Shown in pieces: positions 1-11,117 of a stretch of DNA of 64,000 bases. Every line of letters starts with the position of its first letter. The stretch's first letter is position 1. The stretch spans positions 1,213,854-1,277,853 of the forward strand of contig CABFPE010000167.1 of the NCBI GenBank assembly GCA_900660155.1, in the 5' to 3' direction. This stretch comes from Hofstenia miamia (lineage: Eukaryota > Xenacoelomorpha > Acoela > Hofsteniidae). Made by a program: the position numbers and the translations under genes. The notes under the pieces were generated by a model, which was given only the letters and a program-made list of their open reading frames with translations, searched no databases and was not told the DNA's origin.

Positions 1-364
1 GAGATTGTGAAACGGTTATCCATGCTTTCAATGGACTGGTGGAAGTTGTTGGATCCAAAACAAATTTACCTTTTCTCCAGGTGGACATTAATATCCACAG
101 CTTGTTTCCATTTTACCATGAAATGTCCTAACAATCCTCAAAATGCAAGTCATTCTCCACAAATTGTTTATTCAATATCGTTTGATAGTTTATCCTTGAA
201 ATGAAACAGTTGTACACAGTTCAGAATTCTACCAAAGTACACGTTATGTTTCTTTCTCAACAAACTTATTTGCGGTTGATTTGCAAATTTAATGCTTTTA
301 TGTAGATTTAGCTAATGTAATAATGATTTTACAAATTTATTCTGTCTAATTTTCATTGCAAATA
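1..364. other. no recognisable gene
   Basis: AT-rich sequence upstream of the first LINE. A 65-codon open frame on the plus strand near the start has no recognisable motif and could be chance or a decayed part of the same LINE. Confidence 0.5.
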
Positions 365-1668
365 TTAACACTGAAGGGCACGTTTCTTTCAAACAACAAA
401 CATTGTGAATTTGAGGCAACAATCTGACGGTGGCCAAATGCTCTAAAGCTATAAAAAAACTCAAATAGAATAAATCAAATTGCCCTGCTTGGATTTTGAA
501 AGAAACTGCGTCAATTATTAGTAAGCCATTAAATTTAATTTTTAATGAATGCATCAAAACTAGCATTTTCCCAGACACTCTGAAAAATCTCATGTTACAC
601 TCATTTTTAATATACTTGATGAAAATATTGCCTCAAATAAGAGACCAACCTCAATAATATCCCCAATTAGTAAAATATTTGAGAGACTTTTATCTGATCA
701 AATTGATGAACACATGCAAAAATATAATCTATTTTCTGATTAACAGTTTGGTTTTTGAGAACATTAGTCTTCTACTGATGCTCTCATCCAAGCTATTGAA
801 CATTGGAGGAATTCCTTAGATAAAAAACTATGTCGCAACTGCTTGCTTGGATATTTCTGAAGCTTTGACTCAGTCAATCTTAAAATATTACATGAGAAAC
901 TTAGGCATATAGACATGGGAAATACTTTTCATCTCAAATTCAAAGGGGTTAAAATAAATAAAGTATTTTCAAGTTGGATTCTTATAAAAATGTTATACCA
1001 CAGGGAACTATTCTAGGCTCCATACTATTTAATATTTATGTAAATGATATGAAACATCATACTAAGACCAATTTTATCCAGTATACTGATGATACATGTG
1101 TATTTTGTAGTGACAAATCTAATGATAAGGCAATAAATCAAATAGATTTTAGCTGTCAATCTTTATGTAATTACTTTTCAATGCATAAATTACGAATTAA
1201 TGCTAAAAAACTTAATTTTGTTTACTTAGTCCTCATAAAGCTGAAAAAAATCGCCCAACAATTTTCTAATAGTAGAGAATTCCAAAGTTCCAGAAATTTC
1301 ATCTTTTAAATATATTAGGGGCTATGTTTGACTCAAAATTACTATTTAATGAACATGTTAAAACATTACAAAAGAAAATTGCTATTGGTATAAAAACTAT
1401 AAGCCATGTTTTATACCAACTACCAGAAAATGCAATTAAACAACTTTTATATTCTTTGGAAATTAGCCATTTTAAATATAGTAGTATTTTATTTTTAAAC
1501 ATATATGAAGAACTAATTATAAAACTTGAAATTCAATATAAATAGAACATTAATGTTTGTAAAAGAAATTCTAGTGCTTGGAAAAGTTGCATTTATAAAT
1601 CAATCCCAAGTTCTAAACAGTTAATTCAAATAAACACCACAGTAGTGATACAAAGGGAGACCCCTTTA
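365..1668 (+). mobile_element. CR1-like LINE, reverse transcriptase part (left piece of a split copy)
   Basis: Degraded non-LTR retrotransposon; an intact copy would encode the reverse transcriptase that copies its own RNA. Translated plus-strand pieces give the usual RT order: ILKETASIISKPL and FPDTLK (about 490-590), SPISKIFERLLSDQIDEH (about 661-713), QFGF (about 748), SFDSVN (about 865), then VIPQGTILGSILFN and the catalytic box as YTDD within FIQYTDDTCVF (about 990-1105), LRINAKK (about 1190) and LGAMFDSKL...EHVKTL (about 1317-1366). The pieces lie in several frames with multiple stops and shifts, so the copy is dead, although both catalytic aspartates remain. The copy ends abruptly where the inverted-repeat element begins, and a C-terminal LINE segment in the same orientation resumes just past 15188. 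The family call (CR1/L2 group rather than Jockey) rests on general resemblance only. Confidence 0.75.
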
Positions 1669-3333
1669 CATTGGGACACCCTGAAGTTCTTGTAACACCT
1701 ATGACACTTGGCTGACTCACAAATATTTATGAGGGGTTTGCAACGCCTCTAGCTGTAATTACTAACTCATGACATTTACGGGGATTGATATTTTAATGAT
1801 TCATAAACATGTGTCTGCTATGACATTTATGAGGCTCAATTTTTACAATGATTCATATACTTGTTATTTACATGATGAGGTCAATTTAGTTTACAAAGAT
1901 TTATATATATGCTATAGTTATTTACATGATGGGGTCAATTTAGTTTACAATGATTCAAAATCACATGTCTTCTATGGTGACTGATTTATATTACATTACA
2001 TGATTTGGCTGCTATACAACACACTATTTTAGTTTGCAGCCATACTATTGTTAGCATACAGTAGTTGGTTAATTGGGTTTACATCATGTTTTGCAATGAT
2101 ACACTGCTGACTGATTTATCCATAAAAATTTTCCATGTATTTCAATTGCTTAGCCAGTTCTATGTACAATGTTTAATTTGTTTTTCAAGAATCTAACATT
2201 ACATGTAAAAGACTACGTATTGTTTTAAAATTCCTCATCTCACAGACCCACATGCATGGTGATTATCATTGATGACTAATAATTTTCCTATCCATAAAAA
2301 TTTTCCATTTATTTTGACTGCTTAGCCAGTTCTATGTTATGTACAGTGTTTAATTGGTTTTCAGGAACCTAACATTACATGCAAAATTGTTACACATTGT
2401 TTTTCAAATATGTTGCTATTTTTCCATTATAAAAATTCCATGTGTTTTAATTCATTTTGTTAATATCCAAAATACCTAAATGAGAAATTTTTTTGGTAAA
2501 CTTGACATTACAGACATAATATATGATAAAAGCAAATTGGTTTTCAGAAAAAGTAAAATATGGGCTATGCACAAAGATAAGTTAACATTACAGACAGATG
2601 AAATATAGGCTTACATGATAAAGACAATTTTCCTTTCTGAAAAATTATACATGCAATGTTGCTAGTAGGATTTATGCATATACATGCTGCTTTCATTAAT
2701 ACACAATTATTACATTGTGTTTTTACACAATGATCTTTTCTTTGCATTTCCTTTTTTGGTTTATATAGATTTTCATAGGATGTACACATTTGCTGACTGT
2801 TACATCTTTTGTTGGCTTTGCACATGATTTCTCAGGTTGTACATGTTTGTATGCTTTTGGGAATTATTAGTATACATTCAAATGTTAATGTATTTGAAAA
2901 ATATCATTTTCCTTATACAGGAATCAGGGGATAAATAAATGAGGGTTTTAAGAAAGTTTTTTGTTGACTCATAAACATGTATCTGCTATAGTGACTAATT
3001 TATGTGGCCAGTTTCATTACATGTTTTGTTAATGTATAAGGGAGTGGCATATTACACATTATTTTAGTTTACAGGCATACTATTGTTTTCATACATTAGT
3101 TGGCTAATTGGGTTAGATTGCATTTTGTAATAACACATTGATGACTAAATCCTCTTATCCATAAATATTTCCATGTTTTTCTATACATTACATACTAAAG
3201 GCATTTTCATTTTCAAAGAACACTGCATTTCGAATGTAAAAATTCCATGTTTAATTTGTTGGCTAATATCCAATTGTGAAAATGAGAAAATTTTTATTAA
3301 ACCTGACATTACAGGTGTAATACATGATAAAAG

Positions 3334-3557
3334 CAAACTAGTAATTGGAAAAATTAAACACAGGGTTATGCATAAAAGCAAGTNGACCCACCTCTCGACC
3401 AATCAGAAAAAAGTGTAATGAAATACGACCCACCTCTCGACCAATCACAAAAAAGTGTAACGAAATACGACCCACCTCTCGACCAANNNNNNNNNNNNNN
3501 NNNNNNNGCAAACTAGTAATTGGAAAAATTAAACACAGGGTTATGCATAAAAGCAAG
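3334..3557. repeat. 42-bp tandem repeat piece inside an assembly duplication with gaps
   Basis: The 50-bp stretch 3334-3383 is repeated at 3508-3557. Between the copies lie an N (3384), about two and a half units of a 42-bp repeat (unit starting GACCCACCTCTCGACCAATC) and 21 Ns (3487-3507). The same unit forms the inner part of the palindromic insertion at 3610-3690. This looks like an unresolved tandem array whose ends were placed twice by the assembler. Confidence 0.7.
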
Positions 3558-3609
3558 TTAACATTACAAACATAAGAAATATAAATTTACACATTAAAAT
3601 CAAAATGTG

Positions 3610-3690
3610 AGTAGTATATAGAGAGTCGTATTTCGTTACACTTTTTTCTGATTGGTCGANGTAACGAAATACGACTCTCTATATACTACT
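3610..3690. mobile_element. palindromic insertion, AG...CT ends, 6-bp target duplication, collapsed at a gap
   Basis: The insertion starts AGTAGTATATAGAGAG and ends with the reverse complement; about 30 bp of terminal inverted repeat are visible. It is flanked on both sides by AATGTG (3604-3609 and 3691-3696). The corresponding place in the right arm (about 13616-13624) lacks it, which confirms an insertion. The termini lead straight into the 42-bp tandem unit. An N at 3660 marks missing sequence, so the true length is unknown. AG...CT termini with 6-bp target duplications are reported for Polinton/Maverick elements, but no gene is visible and a simple MITE is equally possible. It is younger than the duplication of the arms. 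Confidence 0.6.
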
Positions 3691-3731
3691 AATGTGGTTT
3701 ATACATAAAGGCACAATTTTGTTTCCTAAAA

Positions 3732-4593
3732 AACATCATTACTACCTAAGTATTTGGATGATAAGACCCCATCTAGTCCTTGTGTTGACTGTGCAAGTGA
3801 ACAAGAGAAATCAATATTCATAGAAGAAGTTAATAATGTAATAAAATGGGCCACAGATAATAAGTTAAAGATCAATAATTCAAAATCAAAACAAATCAGA
3901 TTTTCCTTTAATTCATCATCTAATTGCAATTTTAATATCCCAAAAGAATTTGAAATCATAAAAGAAACTAGTTTATTAGGTATAATATTTTAGGAAAATA
4001 GGAAATTCTCAAGTCATATTAACAAAATGCTTAATCAATTAAATCAAACATTATATATTTTTCGTGATCTAATTCACAATAATGTCAATATAAAAGATAT
4101 AACAAAGGTGTTTGAGGCAATTGTTGTATCCAAAGTGTGATATGGTATAGCTATTTATGGAGGAAATAAGAGTCAACTTAATGACATCAACAACTAATTC
4201 TTTCAATCTTGTTTTGTTAAAAATTATTGCGACAATATATGTGATGCATTCATGATAAGAGATGAAGAAGACCAAAGATTAGTAAATAAAATCTATAGAA
4301 ATAATTGCCATCCATTACACCAGGTCAAAACATGCGTGATAACAGAAGCAGAAAAAAATACATTCAAAGGTTAACAAGAACACAAGCATTTAAGAAAAGT
4401 TTTATTCCACACATTCTATCCAAATTTTAATTATTTTATGTTAAATCACATATCAAAAAACATTTATCACAGTCTGTTGTGAACCAGGTTAACATGTTTA
4501 GTATTGTTTTTATTTATTTATTTTGTTTTACCATCTCATGTACTTCAAATATGGAAATTAAAATTTTTAATGTTTTTCAATGTTTTCAATCTT
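3732..4593 (+). mobile_element. 5'-truncated LINE fragment (RT from the catalytic box to the 3' end)
   Basis: The insert begins essentially at the RT catalytic box: KYLDDKT (YxDD form), then an open stretch to 3993 with VNNVIKWATDNKLKINNSKSK and LLGIIF, the typical palm-to-thumb continuation. Downstream pieces (HNNVNIKDITKVFEAIVVSK, about 4075-4135; LVNKIYRNNCHPLH, about 4278-4320) are the usual LINE C-terminal region, interrupted by several stops. The right arm has a short unrelated spacer at the equivalent point (between CCTAAAAAA and the ACACACACATGTG tract), so this copy inserted into the left arm only. Truncation of the 5' side is the normal outcome of target-primed reverse transcription. 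Confidence 0.75.
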
Positions 4594-6555
4594 GTTAATA
4601 TAATTCATACACACACACATGTGTTTCAATATACAATATTATTATTATATATTAGTTCTACATGGTGATTTTAAGCTTTCTGCATTTCTTTTTGGTGTAT
4701 ATGGATTTTTCATAATTGTACACACTGTAGACTGTTACATATTTTGTTGGCTTTGCATGTGATTTTTTCGGTTGTACATGTTTATAGACTGTTACATCTT
4801 TTCTTGACTTTCCATGTTTTTCACATTATTTGGTTTATGACTTTGCATGGCAGAATACATTTACAGGGTTTTCCGCTTTTCACTGCTTTGTTGACTTTGC
4901 ATGTTTTTCAGTTTTATTTGGTTTATGACTTTTGCATGGGTGAATACATTACATGGGTTTTCTGCTTTTATAACTTTAATGTGTGAATATGATGACACAT
5001 TCATTATTCATAGTTGATGTTTACTTTTTCCATCAATAGATATGATTTCCAATTGTTAAATTTGTAAACACTATGATGCATTCACCATTCTAAATATACA
5101 AATACTTGTAAATAAAGTATTATTCACAAGTAAAAATACAGATGCTTGGTATTTAAAAGATAGAATTTCAAGAAAATTATGAAGTAATAATTTACATAGT
5201 GAAGACAATGTCTATTAAATCTCTTTGTTAGTTAAAAATAAGAAATTAAATAAAAATGACTATGTATAAATAATTTGTTTCAGTCAATTGCTAGTTAAAG
5301 AAAAATAGAAATTAAACACACAAGATTGAAAACAAAATACTCAATAAACCAATAATGCATATAAATTTCATGTAATGCACAAAATGTGTATAGTGGGAAA
5401 GAGAACTATTACATCAAAGTATATACTTTAAATTCTGCCTACATTGTTGAAAAATCATGTATAATGTGTATTCATTCCCCACCTCTCCCATTGTATTGTA
5501 GTTGCCATAGAAATTAGAATACATTTTCCAGGTGAGTCGTGATTCTTCTAGCTAGCATAATGCCACACACACATCCATTTTCCTATTCAATCATCAAAAT
5601 AGTCACAATTCCATGCTATTTTCTGCTTTTTTTTCTAAGCCCATACATTTGTAAATGCATAGGGACAGTTATATGATAAATATTTTGTATTAATCAAAGG
5701 CAAAATGTTTAAAAAGAATTTGAGTTCTAGAATAATTTAACACATGTAATTTAGTTGTTAGTTAAAAATAAGAAATTAAATGCAATAATTAGGTGTAAAT
5801 TTTTTGCTCTCAATCAATTACTAGATAAAGAAAAAATTAAAAATTATATACATGCAATTAAAATATTCAATAAACCAATAATACATATAAATTTGTTTTT
5901 TTTGAAAAGTGAAATATTACATCAATGTATATATGTGAAAAAACCAATACCAGATATAAATTTGTTTTGAAGGAAAATTTAAATGTGTTTAGTGAAAAGA
6001 GAAATATTACATCAATGTATATAGATGATGCAACATACCCTGTTATTTGTGACAAAATAATTCATATTCTGATTACATGGACTTGAGCATGACATTAAAT
6101 TAACAAATAAAGATTAAACAAATTCAAGAAACAATCAATGTTACATAAAGAGTTAAAATCGTTCTTTAAGAAAAATGCTGAAAAGCATTAAAATGGTTTT
6201 TGAACAATATGGAATATAAATTACTAACAATTTGGAAATGAACTAATGCATATAATTAGTGTGTCCACAATTAAATATTTAACCACTATGCACTATTCAA
6301 AAAATGAATTATGAAATAAAAATGATTCACTTATTTCATATGGTCATTCTTGTTTACATGCTTACATTTGTTTGTATACATTAGCTGACAAATTTGGGTT
6401 TACATTGTGTTTTGTAATAATACATTGTTGCTAACCAATGAATATTTTTTTTATAAATTTCCATGTATTTCTATTCTATGTATTCACTTCTTTTCTATGG
6501 ATAAAATCATTATTTTTCTTCTATGCAAACTCATCCTTGTTCTTCTTCCTGACAA

Positions 6556-6837
6556 ATGTCTGTTGAAACAATAACATCAGGTTCACTTGGTACTCTATTT
6601 TATGATCTATGCATAACCCCACTGCCATTGTATGGTTATAATCCACTAACACAGGAGATTATGGCCTCTCCTCACACACCTGTAAAAGAAAAACACAAGA
6701 CTCAACTTAAGCAAAGATGTCCAATAGTCAATAATAATGCAATTGTCTTCCCAATCTCCTACACAAGCAAAGACAGTAATGTTTTACAATATTTAAACAA
6801 AGTTAATTCCCAACAAACATGTATTTTTCAAGTGTAA
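6556..6837 (+). CDS. unrecognised coding-like stretch inside the inverted-repeat element
   Basis: A 93-codon open stretch, with a balanced amino-acid mix for such AT-rich DNA: it starts MSVETITSGSLGTLFYDL and contains PLPLYGYNPLTQEIMASPHT. A pyrimidine tract (CTTGTTCTTCTTCC) precedes the ATG, and GTAAGT lies at the downstream edge (6834-6839), so it may be an exon. I recognise no domain. It lies just inside the left arm and is followed on the same strand by a second coding-like stretch. It may belong to the element or be captured sequence. Confidence 0.4.
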   Translation: MSVETITSGSLGTLFYDLCITPLPLYGYNPLTQEIMASPHTPVKEKHKTQLKQRCPIVNNNAIVFPISYTSKDSNVLQYLNKVNSQQTCIFQV

Positions 6838-6879
6838 GTCCTGCTAGTAATCTCCCAAAAAACTTTGGCTAACAATTGA

Positions 6880-7065
6880 AAATGCTGTTCAGTTGAACAC
6901 AAGGTATGGTGTCACAGTAAAGATGAGACTTGTGTTTACAATTTCCTACCTAAATGCCATGTTAACACACTTAGTGAAAAACTTTTCCACAATGATGATA
7001 TGGAAATCAAGACTGATGGTATTGTAAATCATATTGCATTACAGTTTAGTAAAATAAAAATATAG
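6880..7065 (+). CDS. second unrecognised coding-like stretch, cysteine/histidine rich at its start
   Basis: A 61-codon open stretch reading KCCSVEHKVWCHSKDETC at its start and ending LQFSKIKI before a stop. It contains five cysteines and three histidines in the first 35 codons, which could form a zinc-binding fold. Codon content is far from random AT-rich sequence. No family is recognised. A CTAAC word and TGTTCAG just upstream would suit a 3' splice site, but this cannot be settled here. Confidence 0.35.
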   Translation, partial: KCCSVEHKVWCHSKDETCVYNFLPKCHVNTLSEKLFHNDDMEIKTDGIVNHIALQFSKIKI

Positions 7066-7259
7066 TTGTTTTCTATCTCTTTTTTTCTACATGTACCAGT
7101 TTTATATTTTTATAAAATAATGCTAATAAAATAAACAAAAATTCATTAATTATTATTATTTGCTACAATGGTTTTACAACAAACTTCTTAAATATACATG
7201 TATGCAGAGATAATATACCCCATCATTGAATGTTCATTCCCCAAAAAAATTTATAATTT

Positions 7260-7778
7260 TTCTTTTTACAGCCTACAGAATTTCCCATAATTTGCAGATA
7301 TTGGTAACCATAATTGAGTAAATTTTCCACAGGCTGAGAAATTAACCAACTTAAAAACTCTCAGTTCATTCATTGCTTGCCCAAAATGCTGTTTCCTTTC
7401 TACACAACAAATTCAGAGATTCAATAAAAGTAATTTTTTTCTCATTTGTAAGTTTACCCTCTGCAAAAACCGACATTATGAAATCTATGTTCATACCAGT
7501 TGAAAGCTTTTTTGTATATGTCCTGGCAAACAATCACAATTTTCCTTTGATTGATGTACTGTAATAATGTATATTTTGTCATCCAGCAAAATTAACAGTT
7601 CCTTAATATAGAAAATGTTGTACACGTTTCCACATAACTTATTAGAAGATTTTGTACATGATACCATGACTAACAAATTATCAACCAACAAACCAAATGG
7701 AAAACCTCTGAGAGAATGATAAATAATTTTATAATCAAGATAAAACATGTTAATTGTATGGCAATACAATTTTGGCAT
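7260..7778 (-). CDS. unrecognised coding-like zone on the minus strand
   Basis: The 95-codon open stretch at 7491-7778 contains SLRGFPFGLLVDNLLVM and DDKIYIITVHQSKENCDC and ends near 7491. Further along the same strand (about 7375-7465) a second stretch reads EGKLTNEKKITFIESLNL, preceded by a pyrimidine-rich GTTTTTGCAG resembling a 3' splice site. Together they suggest the remains of a protein-coding region convergent with the plus-strand stretches at 6556-7065. I do not recognise the protein. Confidence 0.35.
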
Positions 7779-8339
7779 AGTTTTTTGGAATTAGAATAAA
7801 AACCCTACAATCAGTTTTGTTCTACTCGTCATTATCAAAAATAATAATTTTGTTGTCAATGTTTTAATGTTTATGTTTTTATAATCTCAATAATGATAAA
7901 TAATTATCAATTAAAAAATAGAAATTTATTTTTATATTTTCAACTATTAACATTAAAATATCTTGCTTTGTTTGGAAATTTTTACAAAGCTGTTTTTCAA
8001 CCATGAGATCTAAACTATGATTTCACCAGTAAGTTTTCTAATTTGGATTAATAGTGTTTTATTTACAGTTAATATATATAATATTTCTTCTATAAATTAC
8101 ATTTTTTCCATGTGTTGTTTTGTAATTAAAAAGTGATAATTCTAGCATTTTGACAAGTATTTTGCAAAAATCATTAATTTACAAACACTATTTGATATTG
8201 TAACTTGTAATAAATGTGAGAAGGTTATTTTGTTTTGTAATTTAAGCAAAAAGCCTTATTGCTGATCAGCAGACCCTGATAAATAAACACATTGTTTCTA
8301 CACAACACTGTGTATGACATGATCTGGAACCTATACTTA

Positions 8340-8575
8340 AATTCTAAATTTTTCAATATTTCATTGACCTAGCCATTAACCCAAGTCACAACTTGAAGTT
8401 TCATAAGCCTAAACCCTAAATCTTAAATGTAAAACCTAAATTTTACAATATTTTATAGACCTAAACCCTAACCCAAGTCACAACTTGATGCTTCTAAAAC
8501 TTAAAAACTAGAACCTAAACCCAAAACAATTTTTTCAATATTTTTTAGACCTAAAACTAAAAAATAATGAATTCT
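8340..8575. repeat. 92-bp tandem repeat, about 2.4 copies, telomere-like words
   Basis: CCAAGTCACAACTTGA occurs at 8381 and 8473, and CAATATT...AGACCT recurs with the same period of about 92 bp. Each unit carries CCTAAACCCTAA-like text, which resembles telomere repeat by chance or descent but is not a pure array. Confidence 0.65.
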
Positions 8576-8967
8576 TAACATTTGCTGGTGTAATCCTTAG
8601 CATGTTATTTGATATCATTTCAGGTTTTAGAAATCAGAGTCAGATGATCAGCAATAATGCCAACCAAAATGACAAATTTACCATCTTTTAACATGAATTT
8701 CATGAAAATCACGAGTTTATTACTATTTGATATTTCTAACTTGTAATAATTATGAGAGATATATTTTATGCTTACTATTTTGACATTGCATTTTGTAATA
8801 AAAAAGATTTTTTATTAAACAATTAATTTTACATAATTTAGTGAAAATAATGTATACAAATTATATTCTAGCCTTAATTACATATAACTACCTGGTTAAA
8901 ATAATGGGTGAGGTTAATAATAGCATTTTGTATTCTACATGTCTAAAAGTATAACACAGATGGAAAG

Positions 8968-8968
<1 letters not shown>

Positions 8969-9015
<47 letters not shown>
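8969..9015. repeat. (TA)n microsatellite
   Basis: An uninterrupted alternating TA tract of about 47 bp in the centre of the inverted-repeat element. Confidence 0.95.
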
Positions 9016-9017
<2 letters not shown>

Positions 9018-9083
9018 TAATGATTCAACAAAATTGTTAGGTTAAGAATGTTTTATTACATTTGTTGAAAATTGGTTTCATAT

Positions 9084-9155
9084 GACTCTGTGGCGCAACG
9101 ATAGCGCGTCTGACTCCAGATCAGAAGGTTGCGTGTACGAATCACGTCAAGGTCA
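9084..9155 (+). tRNA. tRNA-Trp(CCA)-like sequence, probably decayed
   Basis: This 72-nt sequence fits the animal tRNA-Trp layout throughout: acceptor GACTCTG with CAAGGTC, D arm GCGC/GCGC, anticodon arm TCTGA-CTCCAGA-TCAGA with anticodon CCA, variable region AGGTT, T arm GCGTG/CACGT, and discriminator A. A TTTTTT run follows four bases later and could end RNA polymerase III transcription. Against function: the acceptor stem has a C-A mismatch at pair 5-68, the D-loop G19 is A, and position 55 of the T loop, normally T, is A. The last change also falls in the internal promoter B box. It could be a weakly active gene, a tRNA pseudogene or the head of a tRNA-derived SINE. It lies within about 150 bp of the symmetry centre of the large inverted repeat. 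Confidence 0.75.
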
Positions 9156-10430
9156 AATTTTTTAAATGGAAAAGCAGTGTTTTATATTACTNCATCTACA
9201 TAATTGTTATTGTATCAAACACTAATCAAAAGAAAGTTTTACAAATTGTCCACTGGATTTCAGTCTTGTTAGCTTACTGTAGCATAATCTAAAGCATAAT
9301 GCTGCTAAAAGAAGAGAAGTTTGGATGATTAGTCAGAATTAAGATCGAATTATTATTTAGTGATTAAAAACAATATAAATTTATTTATCATCATTATGTA
9401 AAATGCAACTAAGAAACAATATAGCAAATTAGTACTTGTTGATGAATAATTTGACAAAACGAGGGGGCAATAACACTTCCATTATTTTTAGCCATTTTGG
9501 CAGACAATAAAATTCAAATTTCGAGTGACAGGTACTTTTTGAATTCAACTATAAATAGAGCAGAAATCAATTGGAAAACTGTTGAAGTAAATTCTTCGAA
9601 AATCTTATCTTTAGATTTCTTTTAGTTTGCTTATTATTAAATCATGTCAAGCTAAACATTAGATGCATTAGTAGTGGCTTAGGCACACATTGGGAGCGAT
9701 TCGAGGGTCTTGATCCAAGCCATGAACCTGCATTTACATTAGGGATACTAATAGGCGTTTTTCTCCATTTAGCTGACTATTGATTCATTCATTTGCATGT
9801 AATTAATAATTAACCTAAGAGATAAGGCTAGTTAGCCTACCATAGGTTATATCTACATTACATTATCTTAACTAATTAGGTGACCCATAAAGAGACCTAT
9901 AAATAGACTGAGCATGTATTGTTATCTAAATGTAAGATAGGAAGCTGCAAGTAACTATTTACTTTATTTATCTATATTAATTAAAGCCAATAGTTTTTGG
10001 TAATGGCTGAAGTAAAATTTATTAAGCAGCTAGTGACATTGCCAGGTTGCAAAGTAGTACATTACACATTAGAAATTGAGTTTGAGTCAGTTACATCCAG
10101 CCTTGAGGGTTGCACTGAGTTAGGATAGGGAACACATAAGTTACTTCATTGAGCTGAGACTTGGAACTACTTGATCAACAATGGAGGCACATGAGTGTGG
10201 ATTCATTTGGAGATCAGAGTCAGCTGGAGGCCACAGTGAAATCATGAATGGAAACTGCGACGATGTCATACCTAAATAGTATCAGATTAGTTGGAGTTAA
10301 TATAAGTTAATAGCAACATATCTTGTATCAAAGCAAAGAACTAAGATCAGTACAAGAAATAATAATTAAAAGAATAATTAACTCTATGTTAAAGCCTGGT
10401 AATGGATGCTACATTACCGCCAATTAATAG

Positions 10431-11117
10431 AGGTACATCTTCATTGTAGATTTGGCATGAGTATCTTCTTAGGAGGTAGAAATATTCATTTTGATTAAGC
10501 TTAATCTTTATGGCTTGACCATGCTTTGTCTCTATCATCACTGCATCCCTTATTTCCTGCTACTTACTGATTTGCATATTGTAGGGTGAAATTCTATTAC
10601 CAGTCAGGTTATCCCTGACATTGTCTAATATCTTTAAAAGGTTGACATGCTTATAGCTTTCCTCATCACACATATTTTGTTTTTTTGTTTTTTTAAAGCA
10701 TATAATAAATTTCAAAAGGTAGTAGGGTTTTATACCCCAAAAATCAGGCAGCCAATAAAAAATTAGAGCCTATAAGCTTTGCAAGATCTGAAAACCAATA
10801 ATTTTAGGCAAGGAAATGATTTTAAATTCCACTAAAAACACCTGTACAAATCACCTGAATTAGTTAACCCATGTTATTTAAAACAAGAGAATATATGGTA
10901 ATGTATATGGTTATGTGAATTTGTTGTAAGTGTTTCATTAATGGTAGATTTCTAGAGATACATCTCATAAACTAAGTTAAATTAAGTGTAATATAAGATA
11001 ATAGATACATGCTTATAATATAGTTTATGTAATAAATTATGGTTTGGGTGAAAACAATATTAGATAATGAATACATGTTATGTATAATATAATTAGGGGT
11101 AAAATAACTATATACAT
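10431..11117. other. no recognisable gene
   Basis: AT-rich sequence within the centre of the inverted-repeat element. I see no open stretch or repeat I can support. Confidence 0.4.

Larger units (their letters stand above)
1669..6325. repeat. left arm of the large inverted repeat
   Basis: Pairs with 12183-15188. The arm contains repeated modules: a block at about 1990-2870 recurs, diverged, at about 3030-4830, and a third partial copy starts near 6350. Recurrent words include CATACTATTGTT, GTTGGCTAATTGGG, TAACATTACA and GTTGGCTTTGCA. It is longer than the right arm because of a LINE insertion (3732-4593), a small palindromic insertion (3610-3690), an assembly duplication (3334-3557) and an extra internal repeat around 2125-2400. 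Confidence 0.75.

Noticed and set aside
8340-8575. Interstitial telomere repeat
   Set aside because: CCCTAA-like words occur but not as a tandem hexamer array; the real period is 92 bp.
9660-10430. Possible LTR-like block (G+C richer, TATAAATAG-like and AATTAAAG words)
   Set aside because: No terminal TG/CA pair, second LTR, primer-binding site or coding part could be shown; composition alone is not enough.
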